Assembly: GCF_017696085.1 (NCBI RefSeq)
Contig: NZ_JAAORH010000001.1
Location: 903,954 to 967,953 of the forward strand
DNA: 64,000 nt
Direction: 5' to 3'
Source of the DNA: Prochlorococcus marinus XMU1410
GTDB taxonomy: Bacteria; Cyanobacteriota; Cyanobacteriia; PCC-6307; Cyanobiaceae
The position numbers and the translations under genes are program-made. The stretch's first letter is position 1, and every line of letters begins with the position of its first letter. This document shows positions 22,150 through 31,656 of the stretch, piece after piece. The notes beneath the pieces were generated by a model. The model saw only the letters and a list, made by a program, of their open reading frames with translations. It was not told the origin of the DNA and did no database searches.

Positions 22150-22386
22150 TTAATTCCAAGGAGTGTTTATAAGTCCCCAGATATCGAAGAAGAAAAATAA
22201 AACTGCAATAACTACAAGATCCCATGCTCTTTCCCTAAACGCCCAAGGTGCAATAAAAACTTCCCCAAGTCCATGGAGTGCCGCCCCAATAGGTAAATGA
22301 TCAAGAACAAGCAAACTGTGAGAGAGAATAAAAAGAAAGCTTGCGAAATATCTAAAAAAAACAAATTGCCAATTACTAGAATTCAT
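22150..22386 (-). CDS. 78-aa two-helix membrane protein
   Basis: Two hydrophobic segments flank a region with Leu-Asp-His-Leu-Pro-Ile-Gly-Ala-Ala-Leu-His-Gly-Leu-Gly-Glu and Pro-Trp-Ala-Phe-Arg-Glu-Arg-Ala-Trp-Asp. The well-formed polar residues between helices suggest a conserved protein. Family not recognised. Confidence 0.65.
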   Translation of the reverse strand: MNSSNWQFVFFRYFASFLFILSHSLLVLDHLPIGAALHGLGEVFIAPWAFRERAWDLVVIAVLFFFFDIWGLINTPWN

Positions 22387-22516
22387 ACTTTTTTTAGATT
22401 TTTAAAAAATATACTTCAATGATCAAAATAAAGAAATAGATCGAGTTAGGAGATGTTTTTTTTTGTAGCCATAAATACGAATAAAGATTTGAAGCTAAAG
22501 TAAAAGTTATTAAACC

Positions 22517-23959
22517 ATGAAATATATGTTTTCAAGCTATCGTCCAAAAAATAGTTTTGATGAATACTTTAAAGATAACGTCAACTCTGCAAGAGAAATA
22601 TTAATTCCACTTCTGTCCTCTTTAGATAATATGGGCCTTGAAGAGTTAAACAGGAATCATTCTGCAGCAAAAAAATTATTATTAAGACATGGCGCCACTT
22701 TCAGATTAAACGATACTGGTTTAAAAGGTACTGAGAGAATATTACCTTTTGATCCACTGCCAAGAATAATAAGTAAAGATGATTGGATAACATTAGAAAA
22801 AGGCCTAAAACAAAGGCTTGAGGCAATTGATTTATTCCTAGACGATATTTATAATTCTCAAAATATAATTAATGATGGAATAATTCCAAGAGAGTTAATC
22901 GAGAGTTCAGAAGGTTGGAGACCTCAAATGATAGGTTTCAAACCTCCATTAAATAAATGGTGTCAAATTTCGGGACTTGATTTAATAAGGGACAGAAAAG
23001 GAGATTGGCATGTTTTAGAAGATAATTTAAGGTGTCCTTCTGGAGTTGCTTATTTTTTAGAAAATAGATTAGTTATGAAAAATATTTTCCCTAATCTTTT
23101 TTCTGGAAGAATAGTAAAACCAATTGATGAATATCCATCATATCTTTTAAAAACTCTTCAAGAACTTGCTGTTTGGACAGACACTCCCAAAATAGTTCTA
23201 CTAACTCCTGGAATTTTTAATAGTGCATATTTTGAACATAGTTATTTAGCGCAAGAAATGGGCATCCAATTAGTACAGGGTCATGACTTAATTTGTAATG
23301 ATAATTATGTATATTTAAAAACTACTTCCGGTTTAAAGAGGGTAGATGTGATTTACAGACGAATTGATGATGATTTTTTAGATCCTCTTAATTTTAGAAA
23401 AGATTCCTGCCTTGGTGTTAGCGGATTACTTGATGTTTTCAAGGCAGGTCATGTTGCTTTAGCAAATGCACCTGGGACTGGAATAGCAGATGACAAAATG
23501 ATTTATTCTTTCGTTCCAAAAATGATTAAATATTATCTTGATGAAGAAATTATTATTAAAAATGTAGAAACATATATTTGTCATTACCAAAAGGATCGGG
23601 AATACGTTCTAGAAAATTTACCAAAACTTGTTGTTAAATCTGTCGCTGAAGCTGGTGGATATGGAATGTTAATTGGGCCTCACTCAACAAGCAGTGAAAT
23701 AGAAGAATTTGCTAATAAAATTAGAAAAAATCCTAGAAATTTCGTAGCACAACCAACATTAGAATTATCTACTGTACCATCGTTATGTGATGGAGAACTA
23801 TATCCATGCCATGTTGATTTAAGACCATATATCTTGAGAGGAAAAGATTCATGGGTTAGTCCAGGTGGGCTTACGAGGGTAGCATTAAAAAAAGGATCAT
23901 TAGTCGTAAACTCTTCTCAAGGTGGAGGATGCAAAGATACATGGGTTGTAGGTAAATAA
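22517..23959 (+). CDS. circularly permuted ATP-grasp protein (DUF404/DUF407 type)
   Basis: A 480-residue protein of the circularly permuted ATP-grasp group. Markers are the starting Tyr-Arg-Pro-Lys-Asn-Ser-Phe-Asp-Glu-Tyr, the Phe-Asp-Pro-Leu-Pro-Arg-Ile-Ile segment, Tyr-Arg-Arg-Ile-Asp-Asp-Asp-Phe-Leu-Asp-Pro, and the Lys/Gly-rich Ala-Glu-Ala-Gly-Gly-Tyr-Gly-Met loop. Such enzymes are predicted to ligate amino acids to a carboxylate using ATP. It is first in a tight cassette with an alpha-E protein (1 bp gap) and a transglutaminase-like protein, a set known in many bacteria. Confidence 0.9.
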   Translation: MKYMFSSYRPKNSFDEYFKDNVNSAREILIPLLSSLDNMGLEELNRNHSAAKKLLLRHGATFRLNDTGLKGTERILPFDPLPRIISKDDWITLEKGLKQRLEAIDLFLDDIYNSQNIINDGIIPRELIESSEGWRPQMIGFKPPLNKWCQISGLDLIRDRKGDWHVLEDNLRCPSGVAYFLENRLVMKNIFPNLFSGRIVKPIDEYPSYLLKTLQELAVWTDTPKIVLLTPGIFNSAYFEHSYLAQEMGIQLVQGHDLICNDNYVYLKTTSGLKRVDVIYRRIDDDFLDPLNFRKDSCLGVSGLLDVFKAGHVALANAPGTGIADDKMIYSFVPKMIKYYLDEEIIIKNVETYICHYQKDREYVLENLPKLVVKSVAEAGGYGMLIGPHSTSSEIEEFANKIRKNPRNFVAQPTLELSTVPSLCDGELYPCHVDLRPYILRGKDSWVSPGGLTRVALKKGSLVVNSSQGGGCKDTWVVGK

Positions 23960-23960
23960 T

Positions 23961-24902
23961 ATGCTTTTAAGTCGTGTAGCAGAATCTCTTTATTGGATCA
24001 ATCGTTATTTAGAACGAGCAGAAAATATATCTCGTTTTGTGGAAGTAAGTGAAGCAATGTCATTAGATTGTCCACCAGGAAGTGCAGAACCTTGGCTCCC
24101 GTTAATTGATGCTTCAAGCGACAGAGAATCTTTTGATAAAAGATTCCCAGAAAAAAAGCCTGATGACGTTATAAATTTTTTAATAAGAGATCGTTTAAAT
24201 CCAAACAGCATAATTTCTTGTATTCAATTAGCTAGAGAAAACGCACGACAAATAAGAGACGTGTTGACAACAGAAATGTGGGAGCAAATTAATATTTTAT
24301 ATTGGAATATGCAAGAAGGAGAAGCAATATGGAATAAGCCAAGACAAGAACAATTAAGTGAAATAAGGAGAGCATGTCAGCTTTTTTATGGAATTACAGA
24401 TGCGACTTTAAGCAAAGACCTTGCTTGGAGATTCAGCATTCTTGGAAGATTAGTTGAGAGAGCTGATAAAACATCGAGAATTTTAGATGTTAAATATTAT
24501 TTACTTCTCCCCAGCCTAGATGAACTTGGAGGTGTTCTTGATGAGTTGCAATGGATTGCTCTTTTACGTTCCGCTGGAGCTTATCAAATGTTTAGGAAAG
24601 CAGAGCAAAATTCTATTAAGCCTGAATCAGTTGCAAGATTCCTTTTACTTGATCCAATTTTTCCGAGATCAATAAGATACTGTCTTGATGGGATAAGCAA
24701 TACTCTTAAGAGGATAGATACCTCTCCTCCTCCTGAAAATCCTTCCGAATTAGAATGCATGAGAGGCTTGCTCAAAGCAAAGTGGAGTTATATCAGAATT
24801 GAAGATATAATTAATGATGGTTTACATGAGGCAATCGATTCATTGCAAATTGATTTGAATAAATTAAATGATCTCATTCAAGAAAAATACTTTATCAATT
24901 AA
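23961..24902 (+). CDS. alpha-E domain protein (DUF403)
   Basis: A 313-residue all-helical protein with the alpha-E start Met-Leu-Leu-Ser-Arg-Val-Ala-Glu-Ser-Leu-Tyr-Trp-Ile-Asn-Arg-Tyr-Leu-Glu-Arg-Ala, and later Leu-Gly-Arg-Leu-Val-Glu-Arg-Ala-Asp-Lys-Thr-Ser-Arg. It always travels with the permuted ATP-grasp partner. The gap to the upstream gene is 1 bp, so cotranscription is nearly certain. A role in a peptide-like metabolite or tag is predicted in the literature but unproven. Confidence 0.92.
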   Translation: MLLSRVAESLYWINRYLERAENISRFVEVSEAMSLDCPPGSAEPWLPLIDASSDRESFDKRFPEKKPDDVINFLIRDRLNPNSIISCIQLARENARQIRDVLTTEMWEQINILYWNMQEGEAIWNKPRQEQLSEIRRACQLFYGITDATLSKDLAWRFSILGRLVERADKTSRILDVKYYLLLPSLDELGGVLDELQWIALLRSAGAYQMFRKAEQNSIKPESVARFLLLDPIFPRSIRYCLDGISNTLKRIDTSPPPENPSELECMRGLLKAKWSYIRIEDIINDGLHEAIDSLQIDLNKLNDLIQEKYFIN

Positions 24903-24913
24903 TAAGTTTTTTA

Positions 24914-25771
24914 ATGAGAATTAAATACTTTCACAAACTTGAATATAAATATGAAGAACCTGTTCAATTAGGAGAGCATAGATTGTGTATAAAGCCAAGG
25001 TCAAATGGATTCCAAAAGCTGAAGAATTTTGAATTAAAAATAACCCCAGAACCAGAAATTATTTATCCATTACTTGCTGCAAGTGGCGAAGAGATTAATC
25101 GAATTAGATTCAACGGAGTAACAGATAATTTAATTATTGAATCAATAAGTGAAGTTGAGACCATTAAACATCCAAATATTATTGATGGGGCAAAAAATAG
25201 AGATCTAACATTACCTTTTTGCAGAAGTATCATAAACAGAGATTTACAAGGGGCATTAGAGGGCTGGATGCCAAATGGACAGCACGATCCCTCTGCAGTT
25301 GAACTTGCCCAAGAAGCATTAGCAGGAAGTTTTAATAACGCATTATCATTCACCTATCAATTAATAGAGATTATTCAAGATCGGGTGAAATATACAAAAA
25401 GGCATATAGGTCCTGCATGGCCAGCGAGCAGAACACTTAAAGAACGTATAGGTTCATGCAGAGATTTAGCAATGCTCATGGTTGAAGCTTGTAGGTCTAT
25501 TGGTATCCCAAGTAGATTTGTAAGTGGTTATCATTTTGAAGATCCATTGCCCTCTGAGTTAGATTTACATGCTTGGGCTGAGTTATACATTCCAGGTGCT
25601 GGTTGGAGAGGTTTTGATCCAAGCGGAAAAGGATTAATAGACGAAAGATATTTAACATTAGTATCCTCTTCTAAATCTAATTTAACCTCTGTAATTACAG
25701 GAAACTTTATAGGAAAAAATAATCTAGAAAATTCTTTATCCTGGGAAATCAAACCTCTTGAAATTAAATAA
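24914..25771 (+). CDS. transglutaminase-like cysteine protease-family protein
   Basis: A 285-residue protein with an N-terminal bacterial transglutaminase-associated region and a core with the Cys-His-Asp triad: Gly-Ser-Cys-Arg-Asp-Leu-Ala, then Asp-Leu-His-Ala-Trp-Ala-Glu-Leu-Tyr, then Gly-Phe-Asp-Pro-Ser. It is third in the ATP-grasp/alpha-E cassette, 11 bp after the second gene. It may cleave or transfer the peptide made by the ATP-grasp partner (inference). Confidence 0.92.
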   Translation: MRIKYFHKLEYKYEEPVQLGEHRLCIKPRSNGFQKLKNFELKITPEPEIIYPLLAASGEEINRIRFNGVTDNLIIESISEVETIKHPNIIDGAKNRDLTLPFCRSIINRDLQGALEGWMPNGQHDPSAVELAQEALAGSFNNALSFTYQLIEIIQDRVKYTKRHIGPAWPASRTLKERIGSCRDLAMLMVEACRSIGIPSRFVSGYHFEDPLPSELDLHAWAELYIPGAGWRGFDPSGKGLIDERYLTLVSSSKSNLTSVITGNFIGKNNLENSLSWEIKPLEIK

Positions 25772-25897
25772 AAACTAAATTTTTAATCTTATTAAAATAG
25801 TAAAAAATTTAAATAATGATATGTTTCTTTTTTAGTGTTAATTGATACGTTCTTGTATATATATATCTGTTTTCATTTGTTTAATCTTTAAAGACAA

Positions 25898-26419
25898 TTG
25901 AACTCAAGTTTAGAAATTCCAGTTATCAAACCAAACAAATCGAAAATGTTTGAATTGATAAGTTATGAAAAATTTCGCGATACAAAAGATGTTAGATTTT
26001 TTGATATTAGTGTTAATGAATCAAATTATCGAGATCTAGTTATTCACAGTGGTCCTGCGATTAGTCCTCCAAATGATGAAGATTTTAATAATTGGCAATT
26101 TTACATACATCACAATCAAGAAGATAATCTATTAGCCATCTCTGGAGGTAGAACATTTTTCCTTGTCAATTTTGGCTGGGATTATCCTTTTTATAAAGTC
26201 AGATTAGAATCTTGCGGATATATTTTAAGGATACCTAGAGGAACTTTTCATAGATCCGTATCTGACGAAAACGGTTCCATTGTTTTAAATCAAGCCATTA
26301 GAGATGAAGGCGGTACAGTTGAATCTGAATTCAAGGTAACAAATAGCAAAGATAATAAAAAACTTCTAGATTGTATAACTAATCTAGAACCTAGATTTAA
26401 AATTTATAGTGTTAAATAA
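25898..26419 (+). CDS. cupin-like protein of unknown function
   Basis: A 173-residue soluble protein. The frame opens at TTG 25898; the first ATG is at 25946 and would remove 16 residues. The middle has Trp-Gln-Phe-Tyr-Ile-His-His-Asn, an aromatic beta segment, and Ile-Pro-Arg-Gly-Thr-Phe-His-Arg-Ser, which reads like the second motif of a cupin barrel with a metal-type His. Function unknown. Confidence 0.7.
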   Translation: MNSSLEIPVIKPNKSKMFELISYEKFRDTKDVRFFDISVNESNYRDLVIHSGPAISPPNDEDFNNWQFYIHHNQEDNLLAISGGRTFFLVNFGWDYPFYKVRLESCGYILRIPRGTFHRSVSDENGSIVLNQAIRDEGGTVESEFKVTNSKDNKKLLDCITNLEPRFKIYSVK

Positions 26420-26484
26420 TCTTAAAAAGGTATTCCAAATTTATATATCAATTTTAAAAATTATCTAATTGTTATAAAATAATA

Positions 26485-27021
26485 ATGTTCGAATTATTTA
26501 GTATGAAATCTTTTAAGTTCTTAAGATATTTTTTATGCATAACTTTTTCTTTCCTAGTTTTATCCTCTCCAGTTTTTGCCGGAGCAAATGTAGCTGTTAA
26601 AGGCGAGGGTGATGAAGTACCAAGTTATGTAAGATCTAATATTACAGGATTTGATTTCCATGGAGAGGATCTTCATTTGTCTTCTATAGCTGGAGCAGTT
26701 GCACGAGACGCAGATTTTAGTGACGTTGATTTACATGGGACAACCTTAACTCTATCTGATTTAAAAGGTTCTAATTTAAATGGAATCGACCTGACCGATA
26801 CTCTTTCTGATCGAGTTAATTTCCAAAAAACAGATCTTAGAAATGCTGTTTTAATAAATATGATCGCATCAGGCAGCAGTTTTGCAGGAGCTCAAATAGA
26901 AGGAGCAGATTTTTCTTACGCTATTCTTGACAGCGAAGACCAAAGAAATCTTTGTGAAATTGCGGATGGTATAAATCCAACAACAGGCGTTTCAACTAGA
27001 GAAAGTCTTGAGTGTAGTTAG
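26485..27021 (+). CDS. lumenal pentapeptide-repeat protein
   Basis: A 178-residue protein with a signal peptide (about 1-33, ending Val-Phe-Ala-Gly), followed by A(D/N)LxX pentapeptide repeats such as Ala-Asp-Phe-Ser-Asp, Ser-Asn-Leu-Asn-Gly and Ala-Asp-Phe-Ser-Tyr. The C-terminus has two cysteines (Leu-Cys-Glu-Ile-Ala and Leu-Glu-Cys-Ser), as in the thylakoid-lumen TL17-type proteins of plants and cyanobacteria. A structural role in the lumen is likely. Confidence 0.85.
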   Translation: MFELFSMKSFKFLRYFLCITFSFLVLSSPVFAGANVAVKGEGDEVPSYVRSNITGFDFHGEDLHLSSIAGAVARDADFSDVDLHGTTLTLSDLKGSNLNGIDLTDTLSDRVNFQKTDLRNAVLINMIASGSSFAGAQIEGADFSYAILDSEDQRNLCEIADGINPTTGVSTRESLECS

Positions 27022-27029
27022 CATTAAAA

Positions 27030-27383
27030 TTATAAGTAAACTTTCTTACCATTATTAAATTTATAAATCCTTTGTTCAGCATCTTGAAATATCATTTCAC
27101 CATTTAATTTGGATTTCTTAAATTTTGAAAGCCTTGCTCTGTGAATATTAGATTTCCTGTTAATATTATCTTCATTATCATAACTCCCAATATAGATATT
27201 TATATTAGGGTTTGAAAAGGTTTTTTCTTCCTCTCTTAAAAAAATTCTTTCAATATTTGTTTGCGTGCTTTGAAGTTTATTTTTAAATTTGTTTAATTTT
27301 AAGTTCTTTGGTTTTTTATATTTAATTTTTTTGTAGACCAAAAAAATAACTCCTAAAATTAGAAAAAATAAAAATATATTCAT
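27030..27383 (-). CDS. 117-aa membrane-anchored basic protein
   Basis: One N-terminal helix (about 2-18) then a long Lys/Asn-rich soluble part. Its start is 3 bp from the end of the next upstream gene (27387), so the two small membrane genes form a pair. Family not recognised. Confidence 0.6.
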   Translation of the reverse strand: MNIFLFFLILGVIFLVYKKIKYKKPKNLKLNKFKNKLQSTQTNIERIFLREEEKTFSNPNINIYIGSYDNEDNINRKSNIHRARLSKFKKSKLNGEMIFQDAEQRIYKFNNGKKVYL

Positions 27384-27386
27384 TAA

Positions 27387-27578
27387 CTATTTAATTTTTA
27401 TTTTAATATCTACGCCTAAGTTACTTTTAGTAGTTAATATTTCTTTTCTTAAGATTCCGTAAGTAAAAATTCTAGATAAAGTTTTCAAAGATTTAAAAAC
27501 CAAAAAAACAGTAAATAAAAAGAAAACAATAATGTTTTCTACAAGAATATTTTTATTTTTATTATCTAGATTGCTCAT
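27387..27578 (-). CDS. 63-aa single-helix membrane protein
   Basis: Polar N-terminus, one helix (about 13-28), and a polar C-terminal part. Paired tightly with the gene at 27030-27383 and 16 bp from the PfkB kinase upstream. Family not recognised. Confidence 0.55.
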   Translation of the reverse strand: MSNLDNKNKNILVENIIVFFLFTVFLVFKSLKTLSRIFTYGILRKEILTTKSNLGVDIKIKIK

Positions 27579-27594
27579 GTAAGTGTTAGTTCAA

Positions 27595-28464
27595 TTATTT
27601 TTCATCATTATTTGCATATGGTCCGAAAAATTCACTAGCGTCTCTTCCCATTACTTTAGCAAGATTTAAACTTTTATCTATATCCCATTTAGATGCCATT
27701 CCATAAAGAATACCTGCAGCAAAAGAATCACCACATCCATAAGAATCAACCTTTAATTTTTTGTTTTTAAGAGCCTTATATCTTCCTCCTGGGAATATTA
27801 TGCCTCCCTTCTCTCCCTCGGTTTTGATAGTATATTTCGGTTTTAACGATAATTCAGAAAAAGAAAAAACTTCTCCGGGATCAAGATTACTGCCTATTAA
27901 TCCATCTAAAAGAACATTTGAATTATTAATTGTATTTAATCCTACCCTTGGTGTTGTACATAGTATTGAAGCTGATCTAGCCATTTTAAAAATCTCTGAA
28001 TCAGATGCAGTAATAAAAATTCCGTCCATTTTTTTTAAAATGTTCCATTCTAAATTGTCTTTATGAGTTGGAGCTAACCTTTCTCCAATAACTGTTATTG
28101 CTCTTTCACCTTGAGAGTCAATTAAACTAAATCCTCTTCTAGTTGGTTTATCACGCCAAGCTACATGCAACTTAATTCCCATATTTGAGAGAATCTTGAA
28201 ACACTTATCTCCATAATCATCATTACCTAATGACGTAAAAAAATGAATTTGGTTTAAAGTTAAATCAGAAAGTATTTTCGCGATAATAGATCCACCACCA
28301 GCTGGAGACTCAAGGGACTTTTCAGAATGAGAAATAACTCCGGGTTTTGGTAATTGATCAACCTTTAAAAAATTTATCCACTCAACATGACCAACAACGG
28401 CAAAATTTAAATTAGCTTTTTTAAATTTATAGTCTTCAACATTATTATTATTTTCAACAACCAT
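27595..28464 (-). CDS. PfkB-family carbohydrate kinase
   Basis: A 289-residue ribokinase-like kinase. The N-terminal Gly-Gly-Gly-Ser substrate motif is at about residue 56 and the C-terminal PfkB signature Asp-Ser-Tyr-Gly-Cys-Gly-Asp-Ser-Phe-Ala-Ala-Gly at about 240-251, with the catalytic Asp. It phosphorylates a sugar or nucleoside; the substrate cannot be told from sequence. It starts 41 bp from the divergent DUF2834 gene. Confidence 0.88.
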   Translation of the reverse strand: MVVENNNNVEDYKFKKANLNFAVVGHVEWINFLKVDQLPKPGVISHSEKSLESPAGGGSIIAKILSDLTLNQIHFFTSLGNDDYGDKCFKILSNMGIKLHVAWRDKPTRRGFSLIDSQGERAITVIGERLAPTHKDNLEWNILKKMDGIFITASDSEIFKMARSASILCTTPRVGLNTINNSNVLLDGLIGSNLDPGEVFSFSELSLKPKYTIKTEGEKGGIIFPGGRYKALKNKKLKVDSYGCGDSFAAGILYGMASKWDIDKSLNLAKVMGRDASEFFGPYANNDEK

Positions 28465-28505
28465 AAGCTTTTAAATACTATTATTAAAAAAAATATTTTT
28501 GACAA

Positions 28506-28877
28506 GTGAATTCATTTAACATTTTAAAAGATAATAAACAGATACTATCTTTTCTTTACCTTTTTCTATCAATTTTGGGAGCTGTTCTGCCAATGTTGGC
28601 AAATTTCGAATTCGCTAGGGAATATGGAAACAGCTTTGATATAAATAACTTCATTTCTTTAGCGAATGCAAACCCTGCAGCTCAGTCAATTTCTAGAGAC
28701 TTATTAGTAGGTGCAAGCGCTATTTTTATATGGATAGTAAATGAATCAAAAAAACTAAACATGAAGAATATGTGGGTTGTATACATTGGAACATTTCTTA
28801 TAGCCTTCGCATTCTCTGCACCTTTTTTCTTATTTTTAAGAGAGAGAAGAATTATTGAATTAGAAAAGATTAATTAA
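28506..28877 (+). CDS. DUF2834 membrane protein
   Basis: A 123-residue protein starting at GTG, with about three membrane helices and the DUF2834 core: Leu-Gly-Ala-Val-Leu-Pro, then Asp-Leu-Leu-Val-Gly-Ala-Ser-Ala and Phe-Ala-Phe-Ser-Ala-Pro-Phe-Phe-Leu. It overlaps the convergent MFS gene by 4 bp. Function unknown. Confidence 0.78.
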   Translation: MNSFNILKDNKQILSFLYLFLSILGAVLPMLANFEFAREYGNSFDINNFISLANANPAAQSISRDLLVGASAIFIWIVNESKKLNMKNMWVVYIGTFLIAFAFSAPFFLFLRERRIIELEKIN

Positions 28878-30103
28878 AATAATCTCTTAAATAGAATTGT
28901 AAAGGCAATAAAGCAACAACAAGAAATTGAAAGCCAGATTATTGAAGCATAACCAAATAGATCTAATATGCGTCCTGAAATAAATGGTCCAAAAAAATAA
29001 CCCATAGCGAAACATTGTGATAATAGAGCAAGTGCAAAACCTTTTTTATTTGAAGGAGCTATTCTGAAAACTACATCTGTTGATGTTGGAAGAAATGAAG
29101 CAGTCCCTAAACTTACTAAAATCAATGCCAAAGAAATTAAATAAAACGCTGGGATATTTAAATAACTAGAAATAAATAATAAAAATGAAGCGAAAGTGAA
29201 ATTTATTAAACTAAATTTCAACCCAAATAATCTTTCTTTCTTAGAAATCCAAGAACCGACAGGCCATTGTAAAAATAACAATAAAATTAACTGAATAGAA
29301 ATTATAAGACTAATAATTTCTTTGCTTAATGCATTACGATAGACTCCACCTTTAACAAGATCCAGAGGCAATGTTACTTGTATCAAGGCTAAAGAGGTAG
29401 TTATCAATATAATAGATAAAATTATTATTGTTGAATTTTTATTCCATTTCAATTGTCCCTGATTAATCGGATCTACTAAATTTTTTTGAAAATTTTCTAA
29501 GTTTCTTTTTATAGAAGAACTATTTCTAGATATTAAATACGTGATAACTAACATGCAAAATATATCATTTATAAATATTGATTTAGAATACAAAAAATTC
29601 GTCATATACCCGCCTAAGAATACCCCTAGAAATATTCCTAAAGCTTCCGAACTTCTAACAAGGGCATAAGCTTTACGTGTTTCGATAGGATGACAAAAAT
29701 AGGGCACACCAAACTCAGCAGCAGGCCAATATATCCCTGCAGCAGCCCCAACAAGTGATTGTCCAATTATGTACAAAAAAGTATTTCTTGAAAAAATGAG
29801 GCATAAGCTAGCGGCAATACTTAGTATTGAAGAAGTAATTATCGGAAATTGTATTTTTCCCGTTTTATTAAGATAATTGCCTGTAAAGAGTCTTGTTACG
29901 GTTCCAATTATTGCTGAAATGGTAAATCCCAGGCCAATATCTGTCGCCGATAATCCTAGGTTATTAAAAATAAGTGATGTTAAATAAATAACACCTCCTG
30001 CTCCAAATGCAGCGAAAAATCTTATCTTGGTTATTAACCTCAAATGATAAGGAAATTGAATCCACCAATTTTTGCTAATTTGTAAACTATTTGGACTAAT
30101 CAC
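28874..30103 (-). CDS. MFS transporter
   Basis: A 409-residue major facilitator protein with about twelve hydrophobic segments. A Leu-Gly-Leu-Ser-Ala-Thr-Asp-Ile-Gly motif and an Arg-Leu-Phe-Thr-Gly loop 2-3 region are seen, plus Gly-Pro-Phe-Ile-Ser-Gly-Arg in the C-terminal half. The substrate is not recognised. Start is GTG 30103; the frame upstream has no ATG before a stop. The start sits 2 bp from the divergent hydrolase start. Confidence 0.85.
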   Translation of the reverse strand: MISPNSLQISKNWWIQFPYHLRLITKIRFFAAFGAGGVIYLTSLIFNNLGLSATDIGLGFTISAIIGTVTRLFTGNYLNKTGKIQFPIITSSILSIAASLCLIFSRNTFLYIIGQSLVGAAAGIYWPAAEFGVPYFCHPIETRKAYALVRSSEALGIFLGVFLGGYMTNFLYSKSIFINDIFCMLVITYLISRNSSSIKRNLENFQKNLVDPINQGQLKWNKNSTIIILSIILITTSLALIQVTLPLDLVKGGVYRNALSKEIISLIISIQLILLLFLQWPVGSWISKKERLFGLKFSLINFTFASFLLFISSYLNIPAFYLISLALILVSLGTASFLPTSTDVVFRIAPSNKKGFALALLSQCFAMGYFFGPFISGRILDLFGYASIIWLSISCCCFIAFTILFKRLF

Positions 30104-30105
30104 TA

Positions 30106-31656
30106 GTGAAATACATTTTTATAATTTTTTTTAGTTTTTGTGGTTTATTTTTTAATAATGGTTTAAAGGCTGCTGAAAAAATAAATATTAAATTTGAAGA
30201 GATGGAAATCCCTCTTACTATAGAACAATTATCAAAATTAGAAAAATACAAAGATGATTCAACAGAATTAATAGATTGGTTAAAAAAAAATGGATTAATA
30301 AGAGTTTTTGAATTATCAAAATTTTTAGAATTTCCAGTTTTCAAAGAAGAGGGATTAAATAGAGAAATATTGAGAAGTTGGATAGGGCGCAAAATTCTTA
30401 CAGAATTAAGCAAAAGCATTAAAGTTCCAAATGACAATAATGGAACAGAAATTTATAACACTATAGAAAATTTATTAGATCAAAAAAAAGAAGTTTCAAC
30501 TTTAGACATCATAAAGGCATTACCATCAGAAGAAATTACATTAGATATTGATAATTTAATTTTAATAATTTCATCTTGGAAAAATGAATTATCTATGCAA
30601 CAAGAACTTTTATCCAAATTAAATAAACTTGAAAGAACGAACCAAAGTACCTTTAAAAATACTGAAAAAAAATCAACTCAAGATCTTATAAAAATTGATA
30701 AAAAAATTTATGCTCCTCACCGAGTGAAACCTTTTGAAATTGAAATTTGGAAAAGCAATAAAACAAATGAAGATAAAGAACTGATAATTTTTATGCCAGG
30801 ACTTGGAGGCGAAATTAATAATTTCAAATGGATAGGAAACGAATTAGCTAAAAGAGGTTGGCCAATATTATTCATAGATCATAGAGGAAGTAATTTAGAT
30901 TCATTTATTAAAGTACTCGAAGGTAAGGAAACAATACCAGGAAGTGCAGACTTTTTCTTATATAGAATTAAAGATTTAGATGCTGTATTAAAAGCTCATG
31001 AAAATGAGGAATTTGGTTTACCTAATGATTCTTATATTTTAATGGGGCATTCACTTGGTGCTTTAATAGCACTTTTATATGAAGGCAATAAACCTACTGA
31101 TCAACTAGAGGACAAATGTGATTCGGCATTAAAAGACTTCGCGGTAACAAATTTATCTAAATTACTTCAATGTCAGTTGAGCGAAATACCATTCCCTAAG
31201 AAAAATAACTCTAATAAAGCCAGTGCGATTATAGGTTTTAATTCATTTGGCAGTTTAGTATGGCCAAAAGAAAATAGTACCGGCATTAAAACACCAACTC
31301 TTCTGATAGGTGGTACTTATGACCTTATTACACCATTAATCAATGAACAATTTAGAGTTTTTTCTGCTTTAAATAATCCATCAAATAGATTTCTTATTAT
31401 TGAAGGTGCAAGTCATTTCTCTCCAATAAGAATTAATAAAAGCTATGAAGATAACAATGACGTATTCAAAATAAGTGAAACTTTTATTGGTTCAGAGCCA
31501 ATATTAGTACAAGATTTATCTACGAAATTTATAGTTGCATTTTTAAAAAATATTAAAGATCAAAAGATCCCTACAGTAGTTAAAAATCAAAGGGATTTGG
31601 GACTTGAGTTCCATCTTTTAGATCTTAAAACAATAAAAGAAATTGCCGAAAATTAG
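30106..31656 (+). CDS. exported DUF1400-type alpha/beta hydrolase
   Basis: A 516-residue protein with a signal peptide (about 1-22, Gly-Leu-Lys-Ala-Ala), an N-terminal helical DUF1400-like region (about 24-180), and a C-terminal alpha/beta hydrolase. The nucleophile elbow Gly-His-Ser-Leu-Gly is at about 313-317, and the catalytic His is probably in Gly-Ala-Ser-His-Phe near 443. Cyanobacteria carry such hydrolases of unknown substrate. The start is GTG with an in-frame stop just upstream, so no longer form exists. It overlaps the convergent permease by 4 bp. Confidence 0.85.
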   Translation: MKYIFIIFFSFCGLFFNNGLKAAEKINIKFEEMEIPLTIEQLSKLEKYKDDSTELIDWLKKNGLIRVFELSKFLEFPVFKEEGLNREILRSWIGRKILTELSKSIKVPNDNNGTEIYNTIENLLDQKKEVSTLDIIKALPSEEITLDIDNLILIISSWKNELSMQQELLSKLNKLERTNQSTFKNTEKKSTQDLIKIDKKIYAPHRVKPFEIEIWKSNKTNEDKELIIFMPGLGGEINNFKWIGNELAKRGWPILFIDHRGSNLDSFIKVLEGKETIPGSADFFLYRIKDLDAVLKAHENEEFGLPNDSYILMGHSLGALIALLYEGNKPTDQLEDKCDSALKDFAVTNLSKLLQCQLSEIPFPKKNNSNKASAIIGFNSFGSLVWPKENSTGIKTPTLLIGGTYDLITPLINEQFRVFSALNNPSNRFLIIEGASHFSPIRINKSYEDNNDVFKISETFIGSEPILVQDLSTKFIVAFLKNIKDQKIPTVVKNQRDLGLEFHLLDLKTIKEIAEN

